From positions 2,724,001-2,788,000 of the forward strand of contig NZ_CP121113.1 in the NCBI RefSeq assembly GCF_029581395.1: 64,000 nucleotides of DNA. The letters run 5' to 3'. This DNA comes from Roseinatronobacter sp. S2 (GTDB lineage: Bacteria > Pseudomonadota > Alphaproteobacteria > Rhodobacterales > Rhodobacteraceae). Below, in pieces: positions 47,308 to 58,505 of the stretch (positions are counted from its first letter, which is position 1; every line of letters begins with the position of its first letter). The notes below the pieces were generated by a model, which was not told where the DNA came from, ran no database searches, and was given only the letters and a program-made list of their open reading frames with translations. Both the position numbers and the translations under genes were made by a program.

Positions 47308-49344
47308 TCACGTCGGATGCGCGCGCGCCTGACGGGCGTTCAGCCAGTTTATTGCCAGCACCACCAGCAGCACGCCCGCGCCCACCAACTCGACCGTAAA
47401 CGACGGCCAGAACAGCGCAATAACAGCGGGAACAGCCACCAGCCGCGATGCAATATCCATCCGCCCGAACAAATACCCCTCGATCGCGCTGGCAAAGGCC
47501 ACAAGCCCCAATATCGCGGTAAACCCTGTCCACAGCACATGCGGCAGCGGGCCACCATAGATGATTTCGGGGTTGAACACCATGAACAGCGGGATCAGAT
47601 ACAGGCCCTTGGCGAATTTCCACGCCTGCATGCTGGTTTCCATGGGTTTCGCGCCCGCCACAGCCGCGCCTGCAAACCCCGCAAGCGCCACGGGGGGCGT
47701 CACATTGCTGTCCTGAGAATACCAGAACACCACCAGATGCGCGATCAGAAGCGGGATGCCGAACTCATTATGTAGCGCGGGACCGACCAGCACGATCAGG
47801 ACAATATAACTGGCCGTCACCGGCAGCCCCAGACCCAGCACCAGCGATGCGATCAGCACCAGCCCCAGCGCCAGCACGATATTGCCCCCCGACAGCGCCA
47901 CCATCATGGAGCTGAATTTCAGCCCCAGCCCGGTCAGGCCCACAACCCCCACGATGATACCCGCAACCGCACAGGCAATGGATACGGCAACGGCATTGCG
48001 CGCGCCCAGTTCCAGCGACTCGTATATCATGCGAAGCCCGCGCATGACGGACGCCTGCACCGCTTCGCGCGTGACCGGACCATCTGCCACAACCGCCCAT
48101 GCGCCGCGCAGCCCCGCCACGCCCACGACCGACAAAATGGCCCAGAACCCCACCCGCATGGGCGAGATGTTGTTGACCAGCAGCACAACCAGCAACACCA
48201 GCGGCACGATGAACTGCCACCCCGCCGCCAACACATGGCGCACAATGGGCAATTCTGCCGCAGACAGCCCCTTCATGCCCTGTTTCATCGCCACGATATG
48301 CACGAACAGATAGACTGTGCCCAGATACAGGATCGCCGGAAAAATCGACACCAGAACAATGTCGATATAGGGCACTTGGGTATATTCCGAAATCAGGAAC
48401 GCGCCAGCGCCCATCAGGGGTGGCGTGATCTGCCCGCCTGTGGATGCCGCCGCTTCAATACCGCCCGCCTGTTTGGGCTTGTAGCCAAGGCGCTTCATCA
48501 GCGGGATGGTGAATGCCCCCGTTGTCACCACATTGGCAATCGCCGATCCCGAGATCGACCCCATCCCCGCGCTGGCAATCACGGCAGCCTTCGCAGGGCC
48601 GCCCGGCTTGCGCCCTGTTGCCGCAAAGGCCAGATCGATGAAGAACTTGCCCGCGCCGGTTTTTTCCAGAAAGGCCCCGAACAGCACGAACATAAACACG
48701 AATGTCGCGGCAACGCCCAAAGGCAGGCCAAATATGCCTTCTTGCCCCAGATACAGCTGCCCCACCAGCCGGTCCACGCTGGCGCCGCGATGCGACAGAA
48801 TGCCCGGCATCCATTCGCCCACCTGCGGCAAGGCCCCGCGCGGCCCCGCCAGCGCATAGATGATGGCCAGCGCGCCAATGATGGTCAGCCCCAGCCCCAC
48901 CGCACGGCGGCTGGCTTCCAGCACGGCAATGATGCAGATTATGCCCACGGTAATATCCGTGGCGGTCCACCACCCTGCCCGCGCGATGATGTCATCCAGA
49001 TACCAGATGATATAAAACCCGCTCAGGAACGCCGCTGTCAGAAACCCCGCATCGATAACCCAGCCCAACGCCCCGCGCGGGCGCGTCTGACCGAAGATGG
49101 GGAAAATCAGAAACGCCAGAAACAGCACAAAGCCCAGATGCGCGGTGCGCTGATAAAACAGGCCCAGCGGCTGAATCCCGGCCGTATACAGCTGGAACAG
49201 CGACAGCATGATCGCCACTGCCGTGATCAGCCACAGCACAGGGCGCGGCTGCATCGCATCGGCAGATCGCAGGTTTTCAGGGATAACCCCGCCTTCAACC
49301 TGATCGGGGGACATGGTGTCGGTGATGCTTGTCTTTGATGCCAT
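47308..49344 (-). CDS. TRAP transporter permease, fused small and large subunits (TAXI-type)
   Basis: 678-aa membrane protein with about 17-18 hydrophobic helices. The N-terminal ~200 residues act as the small (DctQ-like) part and the rest as the large (DctM-like) part, as in 4TM/12TM fused permeases. Characteristic segments are ASAGMGSISGSAIANVVTTG and AAASTGGQITPPLMGAGAF. Starts at 49383 (TTG), 49362 and 49344 are possible; the last is chosen with low certainty. It is downstream of a DUF1850 and a TAXI-family binding protein, with which it forms one transporter. Confidence 0.9.
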   Translation of the reverse strand: MASKTSITDTMSPDQVEGGVIPENLRSADAMQPRPVLWLITAVAIMLSLFQLYTAGIQPLGLFYQRTAHLGFVLFLAFLIFPIFGQTRPRGALGWVIDAGFLTAAFLSGFYIIWYLDDIIARAGWWTATDITVGIICIIAVLEASRRAVGLGLTIIGALAIIYALAGPRGALPQVGEWMPGILSHRGASVDRLVGQLYLGQEGIFGLPLGVAATFVFMFVLFGAFLEKTGAGKFFIDLAFAATGRKPGGPAKAAVIASAGMGSISGSAIANVVTTGAFTIPLMKRLGYKPKQAGGIEAAASTGGQITPPLMGAGAFLISEYTQVPYIDIVLVSIFPAILYLGTVYLFVHIVAMKQGMKGLSAAELPIVRHVLAAGWQFIVPLVLLVVLLVNNISPMRVGFWAILSVVGVAGLRGAWAVVADGPVTREAVQASVMRGLRMIYESLELGARNAVAVSIACAVAGIIVGVVGLTGLGLKFSSMMVALSGGNIVLALGLVLIASLVLGLGLPVTASYIVLIVLVGPALHNEFGIPLLIAHLVVFWYSQDSNVTPPVALAGFAGAAVAGAKPMETSMQAWKFAKGLYLIPLFMVFNPEIIYGGPLPHVLWTGFTAILGLVAFASAIEGYLFGRMDIASRLVAVPAVIALFWPSFTVELVGAGVLLVVLAINWLNARQARAHPT

Positions 49345-49463
49345 TCGGGGCTGCCCTGTCATTGGTGCATGTTGCTCAGGCAATGGGAACCGGTTGTGTC
49401 CTGAACATGCGCAATCTGAAGTAAAAAGGATGGCGCGTGCGTATGCAATGAACGCATCATCGT

Positions 49464-49952
49464 TTAGGGGTGCAAATTCAAATGCAGCCTGACGCGCGCG
49501 CCGCGGGCCACATAGTCCGACAAGGGCAATTCCTGCCCTGCCGCTGCCAGTGTGTGCCCGACATGGTCAGACCCGTTGCGCAGGGTCACGCTGTTTGCAG
49601 GCATGGCCTCATTAATGTCGACAATCCAGTATCCGCCGTCCTGCGCGGACACCAATCTGCCACGGCCCGCCACCTCGCCCAGACCTGCGGCGAAATCATG
49701 CAGGAAACTGCGCGTCAGGGTCAGTTGGCCCGCATTGTTTTCAAAGCAATCGGCCACAGCGCCCCCTGTTACGGAATGCGACCAGCGCAGGCAGATTTCC
49801 GCGCCGTCCCGCATGGGCAGTTGCGCCAGCACCGCGCCGCCATCGTCATGCAGTTGCAAGGCCGGGTCGGCGGCAGCGGCGTCCGGCAGGACCATGACAG
49901 GCAACAGACATAGGGCGGCAACCAGATGCCGCCCCGCAGCCCTGCGCGTCAC
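49464..49952 (-). CDS. DUF1850 domain-containing protein
   Basis: 162-aa exported protein. A signal peptide (residues 1-~27, ending DAAAAD) precedes a beta-rich DUF1850 domain with the phrases CLRWSHSVTGG and ARVRLHLNL. This family is found next to TAXI TRAP transporters and here lies between the binding protein (4-bp overlap) and the permease (119-bp gap). It may be an accessory of the transporter; the function is unknown. Confidence 0.8.
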   Translation of the reverse strand: MTRRAAGRHLVAALCLLPVMVLPDAAAADPALQLHDDGGAVLAQLPMRDGAEICLRWSHSVTGGAVADCFENNAGQLTLTRSFLHDFAAGLGEVAGRGRLVSAQDGGYWIVDINEAMPANSVTLRNGSDHVGHTLAAAGQELPLSDYVARGARVRLHLNLHP

Positions 49953-50908
49953 GGGCGTTGGTGGTCCTGCGCTGTTGCACCCGCTTCTTCCAGATAGCGC
50001 AGCGCGCCGGGATGGAAGGGGATGGGCGTGGAATCAACACTGAATTCAACCGTCGTATCATTCGCGGCCGGATGAATGGCGATCAACTCGTCGACATTCT
50101 CATACATCGCCTTGGTGATGTTATAGGCCAGTTCCTCATCCATATCGGCATGCACAATCAGCACATTCGGCGTTGAAATGGTCAACACCGGCTCTGCCAT
50201 CCCGTCATACAGCCCTTCGCGCAGGGTATAGGGGGCAAATGTCGGCTCTGCCGCGATCGCGGCGGCGATTTCTTCGGTGGTCAGGGGCACAAGCGTGATG
50301 GACCGCGTTGTGGCAAGGTTCATGATGGAACTGGTGGGCGGGCCAACACTCCAGAAGCCCGCGTCAATATCGCCGTCGCGCAGTGCATCGGCGGTTTCAT
50401 TGAAGTTCAGGCGCTGTTCGCTGATGTCATCATAGGTGATGCCATTGGCCGCCAGCAGGGTTTGCGCACTGACTTCGGTGCCGGACCCCGGCGCGCCAAC
50501 AGACACACGCTTGCCGCGCAGGTCATCAAGGCCGGTAATGCCGCTGTCGGCCAGTGTCACAATCTGCACCGCGTTGGGATAGATCGACGCGATGGCGCGC
50601 AATTCATCCACCTGACGCCCTTCAAACGCGCCCTCGCCATGGAAGGCCTGATACACGGTGTCGGCCAGTGCCAGCGCCAGATCGGAATCGAAGCGCGACA
50701 CCAGTGCCACGTTTTCCACCGATGCGCCGGTGACTTCCGCACTTGCGGTTGCGCCATCGACATGGCGGTTGATCACTTCGGCCAGACCACCGCCATAGGG
50801 AAAGTAAACCCCGCCGGTGCCGCCTGTGGCAATGGACAATTCCTGCGCCTGCACCGGCACCGTCAAAAGGGCCGTTGCAGCGGCAATGGCTGCAAATCTA
50901 TAAGTCAT
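49949..50908 (-). CDS. TAXI-family TRAP transporter solute-binding protein
   Basis: 319-aa periplasmic binding protein. The signal peptide ends VQA-Q near residue 22. The mature start QELSIATGGTGGVYFPYGGG is the hallmark of the TAXI (TRAP-associated extracytoplasmic immunogenic) family. It captures an unknown, probably anionic, substrate for the fused permease. ATG 50908 follows GGGAGGA at 5 nt. Gene order is binding protein, DUF1850, permease. Confidence 0.9.
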   Translation of the reverse strand: MTYRFAAIAAATALLTVPVQAQELSIATGGTGGVYFPYGGGLAEVINRHVDGATASAEVTGASVENVALVSRFDSDLALALADTVYQAFHGEGAFEGRQVDELRAIASIYPNAVQIVTLADSGITGLDDLRGKRVSVGAPGSGTEVSAQTLLAANGITYDDISEQRLNFNETADALRDGDIDAGFWSVGPPTSSIMNLATTRSITLVPLTTEEIAAAIAAEPTFAPYTLREGLYDGMAEPVLTISTPNVLIVHADMDEELAYNITKAMYENVDELIAIHPAANDTTVEFSVDSTPIPFHPGALRYLEEAGATAQDHQRP

Positions 50909-51023
50909 TGGTATCCTCCCAAGGATCACTGTTATTGTTTTTTCTGATCGTCACGCGATCTATGGAAAGACTAGCCGTGCTTTGCCCGCTGCGCAAGCAT
51001 TGTGGGCCGGTTTTTGCGGGAGC

Positions 51024-51623
51024 TTACCCTGCGAAAACCACCGGCAACAGGGATGCCACCAGCAATGCCGCCATTGAATAGTTGAACACCCGCAACCAGT
51101 CAGGGCGCTGCAACAGCCGCCGCACCCCCATGCCCAGCCCCGTCCATATAACGGTCGAGGTCCAGCCCACGCTTAAGAACCCCGCAGCCACCCATGCAAC
51201 CGCCACCCATTCCTGCGTCGGCGCATAAATTGACACCGCCCCCAGCGACATGACCCATGCCTTGGGGTTGACCCATTGAAACGCCGCCGCTTGCAGGAAT
51301 GTCAGCGGGCGGGTCTTGGTGCTGGTTCCGTCCGGCGGCGCGGCATTGGCAATTTTCCACGCCAGCCACAGCATATAGACGACCGACACCACCTTCAGCG
51401 CCATTTGTGCGGGCGGGTAGCTGATGAAAACACCCATCAACCCCACGCCCACCAGAAACACCATTCCCGCATGACCTATGGCGATGCCCGCCATATGCGG
51501 CAGCGACCGGCGAAACCCGAAATTCACCCCCGATGCCAGCAACATAACATTATTCGGCCCCGGCGTGGCAGAGGTCACAAAGGCGAAGGCAAGCAGTGCA
51601 AGAAAAACTTCTGGTGTCATCAT
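51024..51623 (-). CDS. LysE/RhtB-family amino acid exporter
   Basis: 199-aa membrane protein with about six helices. The N-terminal signature FVTSATPGPNNVMLLASGVN and the segment AAAFQWVNPKAWVMSLGA are typical of LysE/RhtB exporters. The substrate amino acid is not readable. It is divergent from an Lrp-type regulator with an 87-bp shared upstream region, a common arrangement for self-contained export control. The start is one of two adjacent ATGs (51623, 51620). Confidence 0.88.
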   Translation of the reverse strand: MMTPEVFLALLAFAFVTSATPGPNNVMLLASGVNFGFRRSLPHMAGIAIGHAGMVFLVGVGLMGVFISYPPAQMALKVVSVVYMLWLAWKIANAAPPDGTSTKTRPLTFLQAAAFQWVNPKAWVMSLGAVSIYAPTQEWVAVAWVAAGFLSVGWTSTVIWTGLGMGVRRLLQRPDWLRVFNYSMAALLVASLLPVVFAG

Positions 51624-51672
51624 CTCAATCCCATACTTGCGCAAAACTTAATGCAGATTTCAGGAAATTGAA

Positions 51673-51707
51673 TTGCAAATACTGCAAGTCAGACGCATAA
51701 TTTGCAA
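51673..51707. promoter_or_regulatory. Candidate Lrp operator between lysE-type and lrp-type genes
   Basis: TTGCAAAT (51673-51680) and its exact complement ATTTGCAA (51700-51707) form an inverted repeat with a 19-bp spacer, and a further TGCAA lies between them (51683-51687). The site abuts the lrp-type ATG at 51711, suited to autoregulation and control of the exporter. Confidence 0.45.
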
Positions 51708-51710
51708 CTT

Positions 51711-52163
51711 ATGACGGGACTAGACAAAATATCCGAACATATATTGCGCATCCTGACGCAAGAGGGGCGCATTTCCAACCTTGATCTGGCCGAACGCGTG
51801 GGGCTGTCGCCGTCAGCATGTTTGCGCCGCGTGCAGGAACTGGAACGCAGGCGCGTCATCACCGGCTACAAGGCCGTGCTGGACCCTTTGCAAACCGGCA
51901 TCGGCTTCATTGCCTACGTCACTGTAGGCCTGTCGCGCCACACCAAGGCTGCACAGGAAGAATTTGAACGCCTGATGCGCGCAGCCCCGCAAGTGCGCGA
52001 ATGCCACAACATTACCGGCACGGTCGAATACCTGCTGCGCGTGGAAGTGCGCGATCTGGCGGCTTACAAACATTTCCACACCGATTACATGGGCGCATTC
52101 CCCTATCTGGACACATTGACGACCATGGTTGTCATGGGGTCCCCCAAGGACGACCGCGCCTGA
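51711..52163 (+). CDS. Lrp/AsnC-family transcriptional regulator
   Basis: 150-aa regulator. The N-terminal helix-turn-helix reads LTQEGRISNLDLAERVGLS followed by PSACLRRVQEL, and the C-terminal RAM ligand-binding domain contains GTVEYLLRVEVRDLAAY. Family members bind amino acids. The divergent exporter is the most likely target. The ATG at 51711 is preferred over a TTG three codons upstream. Confidence 0.9.
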   Translation: MTGLDKISEHILRILTQEGRISNLDLAERVGLSPSACLRRVQELERRRVITGYKAVLDPLQTGIGFIAYVTVGLSRHTKAAQEEFERLMRAAPQVRECHNITGTVEYLLRVEVRDLAAYKHFHTDYMGAFPYLDTLTTMVVMGSPKDDRA

Positions 52164-52226
52164 TCTTTTGCGCGTGCATCTGACCGTAAAACCCGCTATG
52201 CTGCACCGCAGCAAAAGGGGTGCACC

Positions 52227-52871
52227 ATGCCAAAAGGGAAAGTGATCACAGTCGCGCAGCAAAAAGGCGGGTCCGGCAAGACCACGCTTGCGGTCAATCT
52301 GGGGGCCATGCTGCAACGCGCAGGCCACAAGGTGGCGTTTCTGGACACCGACCCGCAAGGATCATTGGGCCGCTGGTTCATGACCCGCCATCAGGCAGGC
52401 CGCAGCGACGGGCTTGAATTTTCCACCGCCTCTGCATGGGGTGTGGGCTATGAGGTGGGCAAGCTGCGCGATATGGCCGAATTCGTCATCATCGACACGC
52501 CCCCCAAGGCCGATGCCGACCTGCGCCCTGCCCTGCGCGAAGCTGATCTGGTGGTCGTGCCTGTGGCCTCCAGCCATGTGGACCTGTGGGCCACCGAAGG
52601 GGTTCTGGATCTGGCCCGCCGCGAAGGGCGCGACGTTCTGGTGGTGCTGAACCGCGCGCGTGCGGGCACACGGCTGGGCGTGGAAATTGCCGAAGCGGCC
52701 GGCGCACTGGACGCAGCCCTTGCCCAGACCCAGATCGCCAACCGCGTGGCCTATGCCGAAACGCTGGGTCAGGGGATGGCCGGACATGAAGGCGCGCGCA
52801 CCCCCGCCATCCGCGCTGAACAGGACGCGCTGCTGGCCGAAATTCTGGACCGGCTGCAACAACAGGACTGA
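52227..52871 (+). CDS. ParA-family ATPase (orphan)
   Basis: 214-aa P-loop ATPase. The deviant Walker A is KGGSGKTT at residues 13-20; DTDPQGSLGRW and VIIDTPP complete the motifs. Length is short compared with chromosomal Soj/ParA (about 260-270 aa), close to the ParA type of plasmids or positioning systems. No parB gene or parS-like site is next to it. Its role, for example positioning of a protein complex, is unknown. Confidence 0.87.
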   Translation: MPKGKVITVAQQKGGSGKTTLAVNLGAMLQRAGHKVAFLDTDPQGSLGRWFMTRHQAGRSDGLEFSTASAWGVGYEVGKLRDMAEFVIIDTPPKADADLRPALREADLVVVPVASSHVDLWATEGVLDLARREGRDVLVVLNRARAGTRLGVEIAEAAGALDAALAQTQIANRVAYAETLGQGMAGHEGARTPAIRAEQDALLAEILDRLQQQD

Positions 52872-54401
<1,530 letters not shown>

Positions 54402-54429
54402 AGCTGGGTGACCGTCAGGCTGGTTGAGA

Positions 54430-54663
54430 ATGGCCTTTTGAAGACATCGGGAAAGCCCAAAGGCGCGGAATCAAGGGCGCAGCCCGCCGCGCCATAGGTC
54501 TGGCCGTCCCGCGGCCTTCCGATTTGGCTGATGGTATGCCAAGCCTTTGAGCACAGAAGTATGCAGCCTGCATAAACTGCACATCTCAAATGTCGGATCG
54601 GCAGACCCCGGCCCACCGATGGCGCGGGCTTTATTCATGCCCGAATGACCGTCGAAAGACAAA
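54430..54663 (+). repeat. Dispersed inverted-repeat element, copy F
   Basis: Full-length copy, about 234 bp, the most diverged. It starts AATGGCCTTTTGAAGACA; the right end is an imperfect complement (CCGTCGAAAGACAAATA). The inner left arm is altered to CATAGGTCTGGCC, while the right arm GGCCCACCGATGGCGC is intact. It lies between the convergent aroA and glnA genes, 28 bp after the aroA stop. Confidence 0.75.
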
Positions 54664-54691
54664 TACCGCAATTCAAATCAGTTCCAGCACC

Positions 54692-54723
54692 AAAAAAAGC
54701 CCCCGCAAATGCGGGGGCTTTTG
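54692..54723 (-). terminator. Bidirectional Rho-independent terminator between aroA and glnA
   Basis: A 10-bp perfect stem AAGCCCCCGC/GCGGGGGCTT with a 4-nt loop is flanked by an A run on the left and TTTT on the right. It is 17 bp from the glnA stop and should stop transcription from both sides, strongest for glnA. Confidence 0.9.
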
Positions 54724-54740
54724 TTCCGAATACCGGCTGA

Positions 54741-56147
54741 TCAGCAGCTGTAATACATCGCATATTCGATCGGGTGGGGTGTGTGCTCATAGGCATACAC
54801 TTCTTCCCATTTCAGATCGATATAGGCCATGATCTGATCCTTGGTGAACACATCACCGGCCAGCAGGAAGTCGTGATCGGCAGCAAGGCTGTCCAGCGCT
54901 TCGCGCAAGGATGCGCAAACCGTGGGGATGCCTTCCAGCTCTTCTGGCGGCAGATCATACAGGTCCTTGTCAGACGCAGGGCCCGGATCGATCTTGTTCT
55001 TGATCCCGTCAAGGCCCGCCATCAGCAATGCAGCAAATGCCAGATAGGGGTTTGCAGACGGGTCGGGGAAACGGGCTTCGACGCGTTTCGCCTTGGGGCT
55101 TTCGGTCCATGGGATACGGATACAACCCGACCGGTTGCGTGCCGAGAATGCGCGCAGAACGGGTGCTTCAAAACCGGGGATCAGGCGTTTGTAGCTGTTG
55201 GTTGTGGGGTTGGTAAACGCGTTCAGCGTCTTGGCATGTTTCAGAATGCCACCAATGAACCACAGCGCTTCCTGGCTAAGATCGGCGTATTTGTCGCCTG
55301 CAAACAGCGGCTTGCCATCTTTCCAGATCGACATGTTTACATGCATGCCGGTGCCGTTGTCGCCCTTGACAGGCTTGGGCATGAAGGTTGCCGTCTTGCC
55401 ATAGGCGTCTGCGACATTGCGCACGACATACTTGTATTTCATGATTTCGTCAGCCTGCTTGGTCAGCGATCCGAAGATCAGGCCAAGTTCATGCTGCGCG
55501 GATGCCACTTCCGTATGATGCTTGTCGACCTTCATGCCCATGTCTTTCATGGTGGTCAACATTTCAGAACGCATGTCCTGATTGGCATCCATCGGATTCA
55601 TGGCAAAGTAGTGGCCCTTGACGCCCGGACGGTGGCCGGTATTGCCGGTGTCATATTCGGTGTCAGAATTCCATGCGGCTTCTTCGGCATCAACCTCGAA
55701 GCTGACCTTGTTGATCGAATCGCTGAATTTCACGCTGTCGAACACGAAGAATTCGGCTTCGGGGCCAAAATAGGCGGCGTCGCCAATGCCTGATGATTTC
55801 AGGTAGGATTCGGCCTTTTCGGCGGTGCCGCGCGGGTCACGCTCATAAGGCTCGTTGGTGTCGGGTTCCACGATGGACGCATGGATCGCAAGCGTTTTCT
55901 CGGCATAGAACGGGTCGACATAAACGCTGTCCAGATCGAACACCAGTTTCATATCCGACGCTTCGATACCCTTCCAGCCCGGCACGGACGAGCCGTCAAA
56001 CATGAACCCTTCTTCAAGGAAATCCTCATCAACCAGATCGCCCACGATGGTCACATGCAGCATACGGCCGCGCGGGTCGGTGAAACGGATATCAAGATAT
56101 GCGATATCTTCGTCTTGTATAAGTTTCAGAACGTCAGCTGAACTCAT
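54741..56147 (-). CDS. glnA: Type I glutamine synthetase
   Basis: 468-aa dodecameric enzyme making glutamine from glutamate, ammonia and ATP. Motifs include MFDGSSVPGWKGIEASDM, the ATP-binding KPVKGDNGTGMHVN, NRSGCIRIP and the adenylylation loop DLYDLPPEELEG, whose tyrosine is the GlnE target. This indicates the GSI-beta class controlled by PII and GlnE. It lies 59 bp downstream of glnB. The ATG has AAGGA about 8 nt upstream. Confidence 0.97.
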   Translation of the reverse strand: MSSADVLKLIQDEDIAYLDIRFTDPRGRMLHVTIVGDLVDEDFLEEGFMFDGSSVPGWKGIEASDMKLVFDLDSVYVDPFYAEKTLAIHASIVEPDTNEPYERDPRGTAEKAESYLKSSGIGDAAYFGPEAEFFVFDSVKFSDSINKVSFEVDAEEAAWNSDTEYDTGNTGHRPGVKGHYFAMNPMDANQDMRSEMLTTMKDMGMKVDKHHTEVASAQHELGLIFGSLTKQADEIMKYKYVVRNVADAYGKTATFMPKPVKGDNGTGMHVNMSIWKDGKPLFAGDKYADLSQEALWFIGGILKHAKTLNAFTNPTTNSYKRLIPGFEAPVLRAFSARNRSGCIRIPWTESPKAKRVEARFPDPSANPYLAFAALLMAGLDGIKNKIDPGPASDKDLYDLPPEELEGIPTVCASLREALDSLAADHDFLLAGDVFTKDQIMAYIDLKWEEVYAYEHTPHPIEYAMYYSC

Positions 56148-56206
56148 GTCTTTTTCCTTCTCTTTGGGAATTAGTTCAGGGGTTTCCCCCAATAAATTGC
56201 ATCAGG

Positions 56207-56604
<398 letters not shown>

Positions 56605-56620
56605 AGACCTTCCTCACAAT

Positions 56621-56648
56621 CTGATAGACTGGAACTTGGGTATGACAA
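56621..56648 (-). promoter_or_regulatory. Candidate promoter of glnB-glnA
   Basis: On the minus strand TTGTCA (56643-56648) and TATCAG (56621-56626) are separated by 16 bp, about 75 bp upstream of the glnB ATG. This is a fair match to a sigma70 promoter. No clear NtrC or sigma54 site is seen. Confidence 0.35.
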
Positions 56649-56729
56649 AACACCCAATCAGCAACGCGGCCCTAAAAATAATCAATGTGACTAATTTTTG
56701 TGCATTTTGGAAAAAGCGGGTTTGGAAAA

Positions 56730-58253
56730 ATGGTTGAAATACTGACATCCGCCCAAATGCGCGCCGTTGAACGCGCTGCTATCGATTCTGGCACGGCCAC
56801 CGGACTGGAATTGATGGAATGCGCAGGGCAGAAGGTGATCGATGAAACCTTGCGTCACTGGGGTATTGATCAAGAATCACCATGCAGTGCCCTAATTTTG
56901 TGCGGTCCGGGAAATAACGGCGGCGATGGCTTCGTCATGGCGCGGCTGCTGGCCGAACGTGGCTGGCAGGTGACGGCGTGCCTGTATGGCGATCATGACA
57001 AGCTGCCACCGGATGCACGGCGCAATCATGACAGATGGGCGCGCAGCGCTGCGGTGCATCCCCTGACGCGCACAATCGCGGATGCACTTGCCCCCGACAC
57101 CTTTATCATCGACGCGCTGTTTGGCACCGGACTGACCCGCGCGCTTGATCCGAAGCTTGCCGAAATACTGCAAGAACTGGCGCGCAAAGCTGCGCGCGGG
57201 CGCATTGCCATTGACGCCCCAAGCGGCCTTTGCATGGATAGCGGGCGGGCACTGGGCTATGTGCTGTCCGCTGATCTGACAGTGACATTCCACCGCGCCA
57301 AGATCGGGCATTATCTGACTGACGGGCCGGATGCCTGTGGCGCGCTGAAAGTTGCGGATATTGGCCTGCACAGCAATTTCGCGCCCTTTGCGCACACAGC
57401 ACTGCTGGACCGGACCGCCGCACAGGGGGCACAAAAAACCGTCAACGGGCATAAATATACACATGGGCACGCGCTTGTGCTGTCGGGCGGGCCGGGCAAG
57501 GGCGGCGCGGGCCGCCTTGCTGCGCGCGCGGCATTGCGCATCGGCGCAGGGGTTGTGACATTGGGCTGCCCGCCTGCGGCACTGCAAGAAAACGCCTGTC
57601 GGCTGGACGCCGTAATGCTGCACCCGCTGCGCGATGGCGATGATCTGGCGCGCGCGCTTTCGGATACCCGCCTGAACGCGCTTTGCCTTGGTCCGGGCGG
57701 CGGGCTGGGCACGCGCGAAGGCGGCCTGCTGCGCGCCGCATTGCACGCAGACAGGCCCACTGTGCTTGATGCCGATGCGCTGACACTATTGGCGCAAGGT
57801 GCGGCGGGGTTTGACGCGCTTGGCCCTGATGTGGTTCTGACCCCGCACGCAGGCGAATTCGCGCGCCTGTTCCCCGATCTTGCAGCCAGGTTGCAAGATG
57901 CGCCAACACGCGGACCGGCATATTCCAAACGCGATGCGACCCGCGATGCCGCCGCGCGCGCAGGATGCGTGGTGCTGCTGAAAGGGCGCGACACCACGAT
58001 TGCCGCCCCTGACGGGCGCTGCGCCATCAACTCTGCCTGTTACGACCACGCAGCGCCATGGCTGGCCACAGCAGGGGCGGGCGATGTGCTGGCGGGCATG
58101 ATTGCGGGTTTGCTGGCCCGCGGCCTGCCTGCCTTTGACGCGGCGTGTGCCGCCGCATGGCTGCATGCCGAAACAGCGCGCCAGTTCGGCCCCGGCCTGA
58201 TTGCAGAAGACCTGCCGGACACCCTGCCCCGAACGCTGCGCACATTGGAATAA
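56730..58253 (+). CDS. nnrDE: Bifunctional NAD(P)HX epimerase/ADP-dependent NAD(P)HX dehydratase
   Basis: 507-aa fusion that repairs hydrated NAD(P)H. The N-terminal YjeF_N epimerase domain (residues ~1-215) has GPGNNGGDGFVMARLL and IDALFGTGLTR. The C-terminal ribokinase-like dehydratase domain has LSGGPGKGGAGRLAARAAL, LTPHAGEFARLF, VVLLKGRDTTI and the glycine-rich WLATAGAGDVLAG. Both domains look complete. The ATG at 56730 gives MVEILTSAQM; an upstream GTG at 56700 is less likely. It diverges from glnB. Confidence 0.93.
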   Translation: MVEILTSAQMRAVERAAIDSGTATGLELMECAGQKVIDETLRHWGIDQESPCSALILCGPGNNGGDGFVMARLLAERGWQVTACLYGDHDKLPPDARRNHDRWARSAAVHPLTRTIADALAPDTFIIDALFGTGLTRALDPKLAEILQELARKAARGRIAIDAPSGLCMDSGRALGYVLSADLTVTFHRAKIGHYLTDGPDACGALKVADIGLHSNFAPFAHTALLDRTAAQGAQKTVNGHKYTHGHALVLSGGPGKGGAGRLAARAALRIGAGVVTLGCPPAALQENACRLDAVMLHPLRDGDDLARALSDTRLNALCLGPGGGLGTREGGLLRAALHADRPTVLDADALTLLAQGAAGFDALGPDVVLTPHAGEFARLFPDLAARLQDAPTRGPAYSKRDATRDAAARAGCVVLLKGRDTTIAAPDGRCAINSACYDHAAPWLATAGAGDVLAGMIAGLLARGLPAFDAACAAAWLHAETARQFGPGLIAEDLPDTLPRTLRTLE

Positions 58254-58347
58254 GGCAGGGGAATAAGGCGGGCGCGGGATCGCACACCCGACGCATGCCG
58301 CGCGATATACATCGCGCGTTACGCTATAAAAAACTTCCGGTGAATAA

Positions 58348-58434
58348 TGGTAGCCGCTGCGGGACTCGAACCCGCACGCCCATTCGGGCCTCAGATTTTA
58401 AGTCTGGTCTGTCTACCAGTTCCAGCAAGCGGCC
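58348..58434 (-). tRNA. tRNA-Leu (anticodon TAA)
   Basis: 87 nt including an encoded CCA. The acceptor stem GGCCGCT/AGCGGCT pairs with one G-U at the end. The anticodon loop is CTTAAAA, so TAA reads UUA codons. A variable arm of class II length and the T-arm GCGGGTTCGAGTCCCGC are present. The anticodon stem has a C-A mismatch at 27-43. It lies in the gap between the NAD(P)HX repair gene and the deacetylase-like gene. Confidence 0.93.
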
Positions 58435-58505
58435 GTGGTTTTCCACTAGCGCCCTGCGCGGCGCGGCGCAAGCTGTTTCCTTGAACGAAAACAGCCGCCC
58501 CGCCC

